Source of the DNA: Amylostereum areolatum
Taxonomy: Eukaryota > Basidiomycota > Agaricomycetes > Russulales > Stereaceae
Assembly (NCBI GenBank): GCA_012932865.1
Contig: SAXG01000002.1
Span: forward strand, 2,604,001-2,668,000
Direction: 5' to 3'
DNA length: 64,000 nucleotides
The translations under genes were made by a program, and so were the position numbers. Shown in pieces: positions 28,852 through 42,244 of the stretch (the stretch's first letter is position 1; every line of letters starts with the position of its first letter). The notes below the pieces were generated by a model. It made no database searches. It saw only the letters and a program-made list of their open reading frames with translations, and was not told the origin of the DNA.

Positions 28852-31458
28852 ATGAGCCATCAACAGGCGCGCCGCACAGCTGCAGCAAGCGCACGACTTC
28901 CATCCTCCCGGCAGTGCCGCGGCTATCGTACACAAGCTCCCGATCACTACCCGCTTCGAGCCTCAGGCCCTCGTCAATCTCGCAAGGTGCGGAAATCCAA
29001 ACCGGATGCCGTACAGAAAAGGTCCTTCTTCGGTCTCGGCGAGATCCTTCAAGTTGTGACCAACGTACGTACCCAGCGCCTCGCTCCTCGTGTTCCTCGC
29101 TAACCGACGCCCACCACCACCTCCCGACACCCCGAACACGTTTCCGTCTCTCCTTGCAAATTTCCATGTCATACTCTCCTGTTGTTACCCAGCCCGCCGA
29201 AACCCTTCGTTCCCTGACCGAATCCCGCCGTCTACTGGAGGAGGCCAGGCGAGAAATCGAGGAGAACCGCGAACGAGCACAACTACGTCCGTCGCATACA
29301 TTTTCACGCCTACCAGGCTTCTTCCCTCGCCCTGCCGAACTTCAAGCTGTCGAGAGGACTCTTCAAGAGGAGCCGTGTTTTACGGTCCTTTTCGGTGCAA
29401 GCTCCGTCGGGAAGGTACGCATGTATTCACTTCTCTACTGGCCAACTGTCACTTACGAGGACGCTTGTACAGACTGCTTTGCTACGCCAATTGCTCACCT
29501 CAAACAATTACCATGTACTCCATTTCGACCTTCGCATCGCCGGATTCGCAGACCTGGACAGCCTGTACACTAGCCTCAGCCAACAAATGGAACAATATTT
29601 CGCCTTCATAGCCAAGACGGAAGGATACGAGGACTTCGAAAAGGAAGCGTGGGGTTTCAAGGCAATTACCTACTTTCTATCGATAATTACTTACTTCTGA
29701 CGACCTCTACAGCACGACAGAATAAGCGTGGAGCAGAGAATAAACAACTCGAATGGCACCGGCATGGTTCGAACCAGCGACATCGCCCGGCTTATGGAGT
29801 TATTTCAGGTACGATGGCCAATTACATACTGCCGCCCGTCCTAATCTCGTCGGCTCCTCCCCAGAGTTCCCTGCTCAAATACCGTGAATTTATCCCCTCC
29901 TTTGAAGCGAACGAGAATGGCAAAGCGGACGCTGAACCTGAAACCACTTCGGCGCCAATCTCCTCCCAGAGTAAGCGCAAATGGTGGCCGTTCAATCTGT
30001 CAAAGAAGGGCCGATCAAAGAAAGGTCAAGAAGCCGCCAAAGAACCGGAAAAGCCGAAGGAGAGGCCCCCCAAGAAAATGCCCGTTTTCTTTCTCGATGA
30101 AGCTCACAAGTTGTACGTGCATATTCTCTTCCAGCGTAGCATTGGGTTCACCGTCAGATATAGGCCAGGCTTGATCAAGTCTGTTGAGGCGATGAAATGC
30201 CTGTTGGACTCCATGCTCGTGCTCACGAAGCAGGACCGTCTATGTCATGTTATACACGCAACCAGCGACCCGTTTTATCAGACGTGGCTTCGACAGCTGA
30301 ACGTCATGCAACACTGCAAGGTCTGTGACAGTCCCTTCGATCGGTGTGCTCCTTCTGATCGTGGAACAGATTCTGACCATCGGCGACTGCTCCAAACTCG
30401 AGACTCGGACCTATTATGAACGGCGACTCGTGCCACGAGTGCCAGAGAACATCAGGAGAGGTCTCGACTTTGAGCAGCTGTACGAGGCATTTGGTGGACG
30501 GTTGGTACACTGGCAAGATTATATAACCGACTACAGTGAGTCCATTTCAGGCTTCTCTGTGACGCATTACCTGACAGTCTGACCTAGTAAACTCGGGCGG
30601 GCGTATGGAGAGTAAGTTTATCTCTGTTTCTACTGTGAAACCCCGTATTCATCCTTTCGGTTTCTCCTAGTCCACCAAAGCTCGCATTTCATCCAAGCAC
30701 ATGCCCTACTCAATCTCCATATCATCCACTCTTCCCACCTGGCTGGAACAGAACCGGCGTCCAGACCTCGAAGTCGACGCAACAGCGCCGCTCCAGGCAT
30801 ACGTCAGTCGATCGTCAACCCAGGCGAATCCGCACCCGGAGGCACCGGTTTCCCCATCTATACCCCTCTCACTGGCCCACCCCGCAACCCCCACACGTCC
30901 ACCACCTCTGCTCCCGCCGAACCAGGTTACACATCCGATTTCACCGCCCTGCAGCTCCTGCGCGTCATGAGCCGCCTCACCCAACCCGGCACGCGCACGC
31001 TGTCGTACTTCATGCTCTGCCGCGAGTTCGGCGTTCGCGCGGTGGACGGCATGGTGCGCGGGCGTATCCTCGACCTCCGTTGGATGGACCCTGTCACGCG
31101 GGAAGACGCCGATACGGAAACGGGCAACCCACAGCAGCGCGTGCCCATGGGCCAAACGCCGCGGTACACCCGTGGCGACACGGAGGCCAGTCGCAGGATC
31201 AGCCGGCAGGTCGGGGTCAATCGCGCTGCGTCGACGAGCGGGACGGTGATCGCAGGCGAGTTTGTGGACGTGGAGATGGATCCGGGTGCGTTCCGTCCTG
31301 GAGAGGAGATGATGCATGACGATGAGGAGATGTTTGGACCGAAGCTGTTGCCTGCGACGCCGATTCTGAGATATGCGATGGGGTCGGTCGTGGCGGAGTA
31401 CGAGGATACGACGTCTGTGTCGGAGTACGCGTCCTTGTCGGACGTGGATGAGTACTGA
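28852..31458 (+). CDS. P-loop ATPase, archaeal ATPase-like, probably mitochondrial
   Basis: ATG 28852 begins an Arg/Ser/Ala-rich, acid-poor stretch ending in KRSFFGLGEILQVV, consistent with a mitochondrial presequence. Exon 1 ends at 29064 and exon 2 starts at 29193 with a coiled-coil-like ESRRLLEEARREIEENRERA. Walker A is GASSVGKTALL, split by the intron 29416-29472. Later exons hold HVLHFDLRIAGFADLDSLY, a Lys-rich acidic insert (KKGRSKKGQEAAKEPEKP), Walker B VFFLDEAHKL, and the sensor-like HVIHATSDPFYQTWL. The C-terminal half has a winged-helix-like LRVMSRLTQPG...VDGMVRGRIL and an acidic tail. The layout resembles fungal mitochondrial AAA-like ATPases of the ATPase_2/STAND type; no precise function is assigned. 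One intron after WGFK may use a GC donor. Confidence 0.75.
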
Positions 31459-31660
31459 AGGACAGTCACTGTTTTCATGAATCCCTGGGCCTTAGGGCTT
31501 CGGTTCTGTTTTTTCTTCTTGGTTGGCCTCTGTTATGATTACCTTTACGATACACGTCTTTTCACGTTCCCATCCACGCATATTGTATCTATACACGCAT
31601 GATAGATTCATCGTCGTACATCATGTAGTACCTTACTGTACATTCCACTTCCGTGTATCA

Positions 31661-34600
31661 TTAGTCTAGCCCCGCGTAGCGGACATCGGCGTTGGCTTCT
31701 AGCCAAGCCAACCATTTCTTGAGATAGGATCCACCGTATTGTACGGTGGATGAGTCGCCCACGATACACTAAGATGGATGTCAGAAGGATACCCCGAGGA
31801 GAAATGCGAAACCCTCACCAGATGTCGGCGGGCCCTTGTCATGGCGACTGCGTTGACGTGTGAGTGTCACATATCGATGCGTATAGTGAAGAGACCCCAC
31901 CATTGAGCCTACGCTTTTCCTTCAAAAACCCAACCTCACGCTGCATGCGATACGTAGATTCAGTCCACTAGGCCATGGATGATAGATATGAATCGGCTCA
32001 CAGACTCGTTGCTTCGGACAAGACTGATCACCACTGCCTCTTTTTCTCTTCCTTGCATCCCGTCTACCGTGCCAATCTCAATCTCGGCCCCGTAGATTGG
32101 GCGGAGAAGAGATGCGAGCAGAGTCACTTGGGCTTGATATCTGATGCCAGAAGTGTTTGCGAGTCAGGAAGGATCCATACGTTTGCAGGGGGCTAGGACG
32201 CACGGTGTTATTACCGCGATTTGTGAGGGAAGGAGTCCGCCTCCAACCTACCAATGCCATCAGTACAAACAATCCGAAAGGTATAGAGGACAGCGTACGA
32301 GCTTCTCCACCCAGTTCTTCACTACCGTGGCCTCGTTCTCGTTGCATCGACTTCCCTCATCGCCGTCGCCTTCTAAACGTTCAAAGTACTCGCATCCTGC
32401 CGTGTCAAAAAATATCACCGGGGTTCCCAACAGCTCCAACTCCTCTTCGTCGGACTCGACGTTCGTGTTTGGCAGGTCAGAAAGAAGGTGTGAAGCCACG
32501 GATGGATGCGCCTTGAGTTTTGACTGATACAAGACTTTGGACGGAAAGTTCATGATCTTCTCGTGCATACTGAGATGTCTGTGAGCGACGCATTCTTAAA
32601 AGAATGAGGACAATCTGACCGATATTGTATTGTGAGCATGCGCTTGATGCCAGGACCATACATCTTTTCCAGTCTTTCGAACATCGTTAACTCAAGTGTG
32701 CGAGGCGGTCTCAAAGCTGGGTCGTGTTTCTTCACGCGACCTGGCTTCTTCTTTTCTTGCGTGGGGACTGCTTCAATTGATTTCTCTGGGGTTGTGTTGT
32801 CGCTTTCCGTCCCGGAGTCCCCACCCGAAGAAGTTGACCCGCCACCATCCTCTGGCTCTGCCTTCATATCTGGGACAGTTTCCGGTGCGATCTTGGAACT
32901 ATTTGCAGATTCGGGGACTTTGGAGGAAAGCTTCGTCGTATTGGGCTTTGAATCATTTTTCGACGCGATCTTTTCCTTCCTGGATTTGTCCAAAGAAAGG
33001 ATAGTAGGCGGAAGCTGCTTAGGGTCGCCAGCCAATATGAGTTTATTCGCTTTCAGGATCGGGATCCAGCAAACCTGATCCGACAGGATCAGCCTGCGTG
33101 CCCATAAGCAGCCAAACCAGGCTCACCGCCTCGACCGCCTGTGTTGCCTCGTCGATGATGACCACGTCGAATCTTTGGTTCCGAAGTTGGCGCCCCCCTG
33201 CGGAATGACATGTAGCCAGCACAACCTGGGATGGTTGATAAATGGATTGCATGCGACCGGACGAAAGAGGTCGTTACCTGTGATTCGCCGAGGACAGTCT
33301 CAACGACGCCGCCCTCACGTTGACGATACCTAAGGTGTCATGTCAGAATACCACGTATAGTAAATACAGGAATCTCCTACTCCTTTCGCAAGGCACGAAC
33401 CTCCTCCCATAACTTCTTCCTCTCTGTGCCGCGGGGACGCTTCCCCTTCGCACCCTTGCCCTTACCAGCAAGGGTGTCCATGGCTGTTTGCAGTTCGTTC
33501 TTCACGTCCTTTGCTAGAGCCGCCTGAGTGACCACATCAATCCACCAGCGCGACACGCCCATATAATGATTTACACACCTGGTCAGACCGACCCGCCTTG
33601 ACCTCTAACGTCGAATCAAGGACTCCTTGATTTGCCATGACCCTTGCTGGATGTCCGATGCGTGTGAGTTTCAGTCGTTCACTTTTGGCGCCCACTGGTA
33701 GGGCAAGAAGGCGTTCAAGAATGTTATCCACCGACAGATTGGAAGCGCCGCAAACTAGAAGGCGGAGGGGCTTTGGATTTGACGCTGACACCGATGTGAG
33801 CTGACGAATGATTTCTATGAGTGTATGCGTCTTCCCAGTCCCTGTGGAGAGCGCGTCAGTAAGGATATGATGATAGCTGAAGAAAAAGTACCTGGTGGGC
33901 CATGGATGCATGCAATATGAGGACATTCCAACACAAATTTAACGGCTTCCTTTTGACTTTCATTCAAGGAGTCGTCGAAGTATGCGATATCCTGCACTCG
34001 CGTTTTGGGTGATAGAGCTGTCATGCCTAGTAAGACTTGTGTCAAGGGGGTGAGTTCAGGCCTTGATCCACCGTTGACCTGTACACGGTTGTAGGTATGG
34101 GCAATGGAGCATTCCGATGTAACTCACCTGACTATCGGAAGACGGAGGCAGGACCATCTTCCCCAACAGTGACAATGTTTTGTCCATCCTAAAGGTAAGA
34201 TTAGCGGGGTTCTGGGGCGTTGTGATGCTTCGCTCGTACCGATCGTAAGTTACACTGTTCGCAAGCTTCACGACTCTACACCGTTCAGGGAGATCCAGGT
34301 CATCCGACGAAGAGTCCGACGATTCCACAGCGATGACGATACGGGTGTCAGACACCTGTTTGATTCAGTGTTAGCATGTCGCCACATAAGAGTTATGCAG
34401 TGAAACGAGCCTTGTAGACGACCCCTTCTGGGGCCTTTGATGACGCGATCTCCCCCTGTGTCTTCTTGCTTTGCGATGACTTCTTCTTGGGGCCGCTGGA
34501 GGTGACATTTTCCTCGATTCGAGCCAGATCGCCAGGCCTGAACGATCATAAGCTTTTGACATACTCCTTAGGTGGAATCGCATACCTAATGGTGTGGGGA

Positions 34601-34899
34601 GGAAATATCGGACTGGTATGGTAGGCCGAAGGACGCTCGAGTTCGACTAGGCTGACCTTCTCGAATCACGTTAGGGAAAGACGAAAGAGTGGCTCGTGAA
34701 CATACGTTTTCCCTCCCAAGCCAATGTTCATGCCCACGATCCCGAGTCCATTGAGCGCCAATCCTTTTTGTTCGAGGAGTTTGGGGCCGCAGTTGGAGAG
34801 TATGAGTGAGCTTCTCTCGATTTCGGCGTCGCGCTCGTTAGCCAAGAGCTCGCGGTGGCGACCGATGAAGTCGGTAAGCTGTTTCTCTGAAGATAGCAT
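31661..34899 (-). CDS. hcs1: SF1B DNA/RNA helicase, Hcs1 / IGHMBP2 (SMUBP2) type
   Basis: ATG 34899 gives the family N-terminus ([47 protein letters not shown]). Motifs follow in order across several short introns: Q-motif [11 protein letters not shown], Walker [12 protein letters not shown] (intron inside, near 33843-33890), [24 protein letters not shown] (Walker B), [26 protein letters not shown], the motif V/VI region [14 protein letters not shown] ... IEIGTVDG and MTRARRHL, and the end [10 protein letters not shown] Ser/Lys-rich acidic linker sits between GDPKQLPP and [11 protein letters not shown]. This family unwinds 5'-3' and in yeast is the polymerase-alpha-associated helicase A. All core motifs appear present. 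Exon edges in 31760-32300 are the least certain. Confidence 0.9.
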
Positions 34900-35265
34900 A
34901 GCTTTGGGGGTAGCGTATTGAGATAGATGGTGTGGGATACAGTTGGCAGATGACAGAGATTTAGAATATACATATACCAAAGTCGTTTGGAGGCGAAAGT
35001 TATAGGCGGCAGTCACCAGTGGCACAGTCGGATAAGATAAGATTTCCGAGCACACAACTACGAGTGCAAAAAGGTGAAAACCCTTGTGCATCGGACAGGA
35101 GAGTACAGTACGGACAAGACAAGAAAATTAGGTAGAGACAGGCTGTCTGACAATAGTGTGTAGTATTACAATATATATAGAGTACACCTCAGTCCCGTAA
35201 ACGTATCACGCAAGGCCTTGCTCCTGAAGTTTACGAAGGAATCAACGGATATGGCTGAGAAATCT

Positions 35266-37816
35266 CTACGCAGGAGTGGGATTAACTTTCGCAGCGTCTA
35301 CCTCCATCTCAGCCGAGCGAGGTATCATCCGTACATTCGTCCTTGCGCCGATCCGTACCTCCTTACGGTCCCCTTTCGCGACGCGCGACGGCGTGTAACC
35401 CCAGTTCCACAACTGGTTGGTGAAGTCGATATCCGCCGCCGGCTGAGGCTCAACGAACGGCCCCTCCACGTACGGCGTCGATTCCTGTTTAGGCTTGGGA
35501 GGGCGATTGCAGGGTTTCTTCTTCTTATCGGACCACCAGTTGAATGTTTCAGACTCGGGCCCAAGGCTTCGTTTCCTCTTCGCGCTTGGTTTGGTGGCCG
35601 TAGCCGTGCTGGTGGATATGGATGTGGACGCCGCTCGAGGGCGAGGGTTGACGGGCGTGGATCCATAAGACGTGCGCACAGTCTCGACTTTATCGGGTGC
35701 GTTCCGACGGACGGTGCGTAGGCAGACTTTCACTATGGACACTGGAGGGACTTTGATTATGCCGTTTGCTGAAGAAGACTGGGGCGGGGGAAGGATGGTC
35801 GACGGAGCAGGCGCCTTGGCCTCTGAATTACAGCGTTGTGGGGGAACCTTCGTTGGAGAAGCGTTCACTGTGGATGCCGAAGGCGGGACTTCGCTCGTAA
35901 AGTTCCACGCCAGAGATAGGTGGCTGCTCTGCGGTGTTGCCTTTGGAGTCTGTCGGAACGGTCAGTGACGGTTACCGTAGTGTAGCGAACACCGGGACTC
36001 ACGGTTGCGACCGCCTTGCGACGCACCACCAGCGCCAAAGGCTCATCGTTAGCATTGGATTGAGCCGTCGAACCGCGTTGGTGCACCTCCAGGCGAGGAG
36101 ATTCCGCGATACGTTTGCGTTTGACGTGAGGAGGTTCCGAACTGTGCTTCATGGAAGAATATGGGGAGAGGTCGACCGCCAGCGTTCCAAGGAAGGTGGA
36201 CGAGGCACGCGTTCTGCCCTCCTTTTCGGACGAGACGGTCGCCTCCAAAGGAGTGAGCGGTGTTAAGGGCGAAAGTGGAAAAGAAAGGCTGTGGGGAGCT
36301 GGGGTTGATGGCCCATGGTTCTCTCTGGGGAGACTAGAGTTCCCCGCCAGCACAGTAGTCGTGGACTTGGAAGCTGAGAGAAGAACCGGGGTCCCAAACG
36401 CAGACTGCTTGAGGACGATGGAGGGCTCGAGAGCATGTATAGAGGAAGTGCTCGCCTCCAAAGGATCGAGAACGTTACGTAGCCTGGACGCGCCAAAGGG
36501 TCTTGTTCCACGATGGGCGTCGAAAGGGGTGCTGCATCCACGGGCAGGTGTTGCGCCATCGTCGCCAATTCTAAAGGAAGGCTTGCGAACCATGAGCAAC
36601 GAGGTGTCCGCATCTTGCATGATAGTGTCGCCATCAGATTTCACTTGCGTTGGCGGAGTATTCTCCAGGGCCCCCTTGTCACATTTCGGAGTCTGAACAT
36701 CGCAGGACATTGTTGGAGAGGGCGTGAAGAAGAGACGAGAGGCTACCAGAGTTTCATCACCAGCAGGGGGAGAAGATGCGGGAACTATTCGGAAGGTAGG
36801 CGTATCTGGTTCTTGGCTCTCGGGTTGACTGCAGAGAGCGGCCGGAATAGAGCGTGCGGAAGGAACCCGGCGGGGCATAGAATATGCGGAGTAGGTGGTG
36901 GGGCTTGGGGCACAAGATCTTGAGTGGGTATACTTTGGTGTTTGAGGAGACTTGGGACTAGATGCTACAAGAGGATTCAACTTGTTTCCGCACATAGGAA
37001 GCCTTAAGCGCTCAGATAGCCTTCCAGGGGACAAGGCTACAGGTGCTCGATCCGAAGTAAGGAACTTCCTATCGTTCTCGAAGAAACCAGAATGAGCGAA
37101 GCCACTGGAGGCACCAGATGCAGGCCCCGAGCTTGAAGATGCGGAGGGAACAGAGGACTGCCACCCATGGATAGACTGTTTGGCAGAATACATTGAAGCG
37201 TTGGGACTTTCGTTGCGAGGCTCGAAGTAACTTGTCCGCTGACTGGAAAGGGAGGACCCAGGTGATGGTGCTGGGGGTGTAGACTGTGGGGAGCCGAGTT
37301 CCAAGAATAGTTGCGATATGGTGACCTCGGAATTCAAGGTGATTCGCTGGAGGACCAGGAAGGCAAAAGAGATACGAGAGATATCGGGGTCGTTGGCGGA
37401 TTGGTACATCCAGCGAGGGGAAGATGACTTGAGGGTCTTCGCGTAAGGACGTCCATAAGAGAACATGTCGTCTTCTTCATCAACAGCCTAGATATCACAA
37501 GTTGTTGAACACGAATATAACCTGCGGCAGACGGGTAAGTACGCACGATAAAAAACGGTTCATCCACCAGCATTGCATCCACCGCCGCAGGTATGCGACT
37601 CCTGAACGCTTCAAGGACATCAGGTAAACCTCTAGAGGCGGGAATAGAGTCCAGTATATGCTTGGATAGCTCCGCAGAAGTAATGCCGGTAGAGGTTTGA
37701 GGAGTGACGAGAGGGATGAGGGAGACAAGACGGAGCCATCGTGGAAATTCTACCAAAAGATCGGCATAAAAAGCATTTGGGGGGCCGGGGTATATCAGGA
37801 ACTTTGCGGGAGGCAT
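35266..37816 (-). CDS. unknown Ser/Pro-rich protein, about 810 aa
   Basis: ATG 37816, with exon 1 ending at 37547, exon 2 at 37487-36003 and exon 3 at 35949-35266; the introns (59 and 53 nt) keep phase. The N-terminal 150 residues look folded (AFYADLLVEFPRWLRLVSLI, ISRISFAFLVLQRITLNSEV). The long middle is disordered, rich in Ser, Pro and Thr, with many TP/SP sites (possible CDK-type phosphorylation). The C-terminus has KR-rich KPSAKRKRS, a possible nuclear signal, then FNWWSDKKKK and FTNQLWNWGY. I do not recognise a family. The composition suggests a nuclear regulatory or chromosome-associated protein, but that is a guess. It is transcribed on the same strand as the hcs1-type gene, which begins 367 bp downstream of its stop. 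Confidence 0.68.
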
Positions 37817-38495
37817 AGTAATGGCGGGACCATCTGAGGATGACGGCGGGAAGAAAGACAGGGCAAACGGACGTGAAGTGAACTTGAAGTTGAAGACCGA
37901 CGCCGCCGTGGGAACGTTCACGTGATCGTGCAGGCTCTCCGCCTACGGTTTTCCGACCCGTTCGACCTCGAAATGCCAGCCTTCACTTGCTTATTCTTGC
38001 CCTCTAACGATGCACTGCTCGCTTCGCATTCGTACAATTGTCACGGGCTCTCAAGCGCCAGGAAATTTGTGCATGGGATCAATACCAGAGACCCTATCTT
38101 CGGCAAACCGGAGTCCTCGTGATGGGCGATCCGCTTCAAAGTCGATCTCAAGTTCTTGCAATGGATCCTATGACCCCCATTTGACCTCCGTGACGCCTGC
38201 CACACCCCATCTCGGTTCACTTTTGAGAACAAATTTTGTTGCAGTATACAGAGTCTACACACTGGGGTCTGGCAGCCCCCGCGAGATTTCTGTTCAGGCC
38301 ACGTGACCTTAATCAGCGCGTTCGCGTCGTCCGCGCGTCCGCACTCGTCCACCACGAGTTCTTCGTTGATTCCCCTCGTCCCTCCCGCATTCTGGTCCAC
38401 CTCTCGCCCTGTATTGATAATATATCTAGAGTTTAACAATATATTATCTTCCTCCTCGTCTAAAAACAGTGCAAGCTCATCCACTTAAAGAAGGC
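37817..38495. other. intergenic; no gene recognised
   Basis: Short open frames only. It would include the promoter of the unknown gene that starts at 37816. There is an A/T-rich patch near 38415-38445. Confidence 0.45.
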
Positions 38496-39016
38496 TTATC
38501 TCTCCCCCTCTGAGTGTGTTCCCGGGTCCAGCATCGGCAAAGATCCAACTTGAGACACCGGCACCGTCTCCAAGCCATATCCCTGAGGTAACAATTCCCC
38601 TGCTGCCACGCATATCTTGAGCCTGTCCACTGCGGCAACTAGAGCTGATAGTTTTTGGTTCTTCAGTTCAGTGTCCTTCTTCATCGGGATGTCGCGACCA
38701 GGGTTGTGTTTCCGATGCCAATCGAGCTGCCATTCAAGATTAATGGCAGTTCCGGGCGCATTTGAATCTTTGCGGGGTCGAGTCGGACAATAAGAGCCTC
38801 GAGGTGCGCCGATTTCGCCGCCTCCTTTGTCTCCTTCTTTTCTTTCTTCTCTTCCGTCCATATTCGTTTCGTCCGCCCCTCCTCCTCCCCCAGGCTCACC
38901 AACTCGTGCCGCCTCTTTTTCCCAATCCCGCTTTCATTGATTTGCCTTGCTTCTCCCCGCGTGAACTTGAGGTCAACCTCTGGAAGATCCTTCATGTACG
39001 TGCCCGTTTCGTTCAT
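38496..39016 (-). pseudogene. degenerate copy of an agaricomycete repeat-family protein
   Basis: One frame carries RKDLPEVDLKFTRGE-type sequence, a Lys/Glu-rich segment (WTEEKKEKKETKEAAKS) and RLDPAKIQMRPELPLI. A second frame then continues the same protein (NLEWQLDWHRKHNPGRDIP; ELKNQKLSALVAAVDRLK). The change of frame near 38755 has no plausible intron and reads as a one-base frameshift. The pattern (Lys-rich part, DP-KI-LRP, QLDWHR, IP-K, ALI-AVDR) is one I recall from multicopy uncharacterised basidiomycete proteins often close to transposons. No function is known. Confidence 0.45.
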
Positions 39017-39813
39017 CCTGCATCATCCGACCCTTCCTTTTCTCCACCGTCATGTTTGGCTTTCGTTTGAAGATCTAAAGAGCATTTTGCGATGGCACAC
39101 GAACGACTTCGTGTTCTCCTCGAGTGTATTACATAAGCTGTTTTGTGCTCGTCGCTCTCGCCCTCTTGCTATAGCTTCCACAGACCATGATTCTTCACTT
39201 TAAACATTTAGATAAGCATTTCTAGTAGGTTAGAAACGATTCTTGGGAACAGAATTTTTATAACGGTCCTTGATCTTTCAGAGGGCATGAATCTAACAAA
39301 ATCTGTACACTGATTTTGCCTACCCAGGTGGCTCCGTGTCGAGATTTGTGCCATACGCAATGGAAAATTATTCATGTACATACTATACACATATCGCTCC
39401 GCTAAATCAAGTCACCGATTGGTGTGGTTAGCGAGATGGCGTATCGGACGAAAGAAAAACGAGGTTTGTGCGTGTGGGAACTGAACAGCGGAGTTCGAAA
39501 TCCGACGCGCGCTGCCAGACCCCATACACACGTTGCGGGCGACAGTCTAAAGATACCCATACAAGTGAGGACCACTGACCGTGTTCGTCTTTCCTCGTAC
39601 CTACAACAATACCGTAACTCGCACAATGCTCACCTGACACTCCAGCGTCCTCCAAAACACTTCACCCTCCCAATCACGCCTTCTCCCCGCGACACCCCTC
39701 GGGGTCGTTATCCACCCTTCCTATCATATCCAGTTCTTCTCATACCCATCCCCAGCGCCGTATAAGAACCGCGCGTCTTTAGGCCGTCTGGAATAACGTA
39801 CCGATCACCCGTC
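39017..39813. other. intergenic, upstream of the P450 gene
   Basis: No gene is recognised. A TATAAG motif lies near 39763, about 50 bp before the P450 start codon, and is a candidate core promoter. Confidence 0.4.
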
Positions 39814-42019
39814 ATGCGCGCTCCAGACCTAAAGTTGACCGTCGCCCATCTCGACTACGCGGTCTCAAACACGCTCAAGCTACCCGGTATCGCAGGATTA
39901 CCTTTACTCGTCCTCCTTGTTGGCTATGTCTTCTACTCTCTCGTACAATGGCGCATATTGGCGGCGCGTATGCCACCCGGTCCTCCGGGATTTCTCTGGT
40001 TCGGAAATCGCCATCAGGTCCCCGCAGTCAAGCCGTGGCGCAAGTTCGCTGAGTGGAAACAGCAGTATGGTAGGTACTCGCCATCTCGATTCTTGAACAT
40101 CTACCGAAGCTGGTGTGGTGTACACAGGACCCGTGCTGTCACTCTGGCTAGGTCGCACGCCGGTGATCGTGTTGGGCACGGCGCAGGCTGCGTGGGATCT
40201 TCTGGACAGGCGGTCTGACATATATTCCAGCAGACCCCGATTCATCATGGCGTACGTTTCGCATCTTACAATCATCTTGAAGTTATGTTAACAATATGTC
40301 TATAGGGGCGAGATCTTGTCGGACAACAAACGTGGGCTCATGATGCCGGCTGGAGAAAACTGGCGTAAATTCCGGAAGGTAACGCTTCAACTCCCCTCTT
40401 TTCTTTCCCCGGCGATGTGAAACACTTCGTGTAGGTTTTGCATGGAGGATTTCATGCGCGCAAGGCGGATACGTACCGGGACATTCAGACCCTGGAGTCC
40501 AAATTGCTGATGCACCAGCTTCTGCACGACCCAAAGGACTACGAGCAGCATATTCGAAGGTGTGTCGCGCGCCCGGGAGATCGTACCCGAGAACGGTGCT
40601 GAGATCATGACGGTTAGATACGCGGCGAGTGTTGTGGTTTCCGTGGCTTATGGACGGCGGGTGGACTCTATGGACGAATGGGTCGTGAAAGAGAACATGG
40701 AGGCTATGGCCTGTGAGCAGCTCCTTTTTTTCCGCATACATGCGCTGACCGCTTGGATGGTTAGATCTGACAAGTGTGAAGTAAGTGCAAATACTCCTTA
40801 GTCTTTCCATGGCCACCCAACCTGAACGCCCCTACAGCATCCCTGGAAAGTACATCGTCGAATCCTGGCCGTGGCTCCTGAAACTTCCTGTATGTTCCTG
40901 TCCAACCGTGGCACACTTGCCAAAATAACCCTTTGTTTGACAGCGATCGTTGCAATGGTTCCGCCGTGAGGCCGAGGAGCACCGCGCCCGCGACATTCAT
41001 ATGGTGACGCATCTGCTGGATGATGTGAAGTCCCGCGTCGCACAGGGGACGTGCCCGCCATGTCTTGCGGCAGAGACATACGCTGCGCGGGAGAAACTCG
41101 GCCTCAGCGAGCTCGAGGTAGCATACACGATTTCGTCTCCATTCGGCGCGGGAATAGAAACCGTACGTCGCTCCTGCTCCTGGTACACTGCACAGCACCT
41201 CACGACCTTCTTTGGATCAGACCTCTGGCACGATGTTCTCGTTCATCCGTAAGTTCTTACATCCATTGACGCACCCGTCGGTATTGATGGACCATTCAGT
41301 CGCGATGTTGCATTACCCTGAGAAGATGCGCAAAGCTCAATCCGAGTTGGACGCCGTCGTTGGGCGCGAGCGGATGCCTGAATACACAGACCGGGATAGC
41401 CTACCGTATGTACGGGCCTTGATCAACGAAGTGCTCCGTTGGAGACCGGTAGCTGCTCTCGGGGGATCACCACACTCGGTGACAGCCGACGACGAATATC
41501 AGGGAATGTGAGTTCTTCGTGTCGTCTATTCGTCTACTTGTCTGAATCTCTGCGCAGGTTCATCCCAAAGGGCTCGACGGTATTTGCGAATCTGGAGTGC
41601 GTCTTTTTGTCTATTTTGTGAAGCCTTTTTTTTTGACATGTATTATCAGCGGGATCCTGCGCGACCCCGAAATGTTCGAATCCCCGGAAGACTTCATCCC
41701 GGAACGGTTCCTCGAGACAAAGGACAGTCGTCTCGAGCCTTTCGAGCTCCCGTTCGGCTTTGGAAGACGGGTGTGCCCCGGGATGCATCTTGCGCTCAAC
41801 TCGATCTTCATCAACGTCTCGCGTATCTTGTGGGCGTTCGAGATACTGCCCGCGGAGGGCAGGGGTTTACCGGACGTGTGGGCGTTTACGAATGGGTTCA
41901 ACTCGTGGCCGGAGTCCTTCGACGCGCGGTTTGTCGCGCGAGGCGAGTTGGTGAAGGAGTGTATTGAGCGGGAGCTGGAGTCGGCTAAGGAGGCACTGGG
42001 AAAGTGGGAGCAGGATTGA
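39814..42019 (+). CDS. cytochrome P450 monooxygenase
   Basis: ATG 39814. The N-terminus has a membrane anchor (GIAGLPLLVLLVGYVFYSLV) and the proline hinge MPPGPPGF. About ten short introns are needed; phases work at those tested. Conserved parts: WRKFRKVLHGGFH (C-helix W-R), the oxygen-binding helix FGAGIETT (rejoined across the intron starting at 41164), ExxR as NEVLRWRPV, FIPKGSTVFANL, the PERF-like FIPERFLE, and the heme loop FGFGRRVCPG with the axial Cys. The protein should sit in the ER membrane and use a CPR partner. The layout resembles the large basidiomycete groups often labelled O-methylsterigmatocystin oxidoreductase-like; the substrate cannot be inferred. No neighbouring biosynthetic genes suggest a cluster. 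Confidence 0.92.
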
Positions 42020-42244
42020 ATTCATCCCGCGGAAGCTGTGAAGTACGAGTGTTACTATGGGTGTTGGTGTAACTGTAACCCTAGGGTAGGACTTATACAT
42101 GGACGTACGTCAGAGGTGCGGGACAAGTTCTATTTCTATTTCTGCTCTCGCCACGGTCTCCATGACGCGCTGCTGCTGCATATATATCCACCATGGCGCT
42201 CGCTCCTCGTGCATCAACCGGATGCCCCATTGCCCACAACCACC

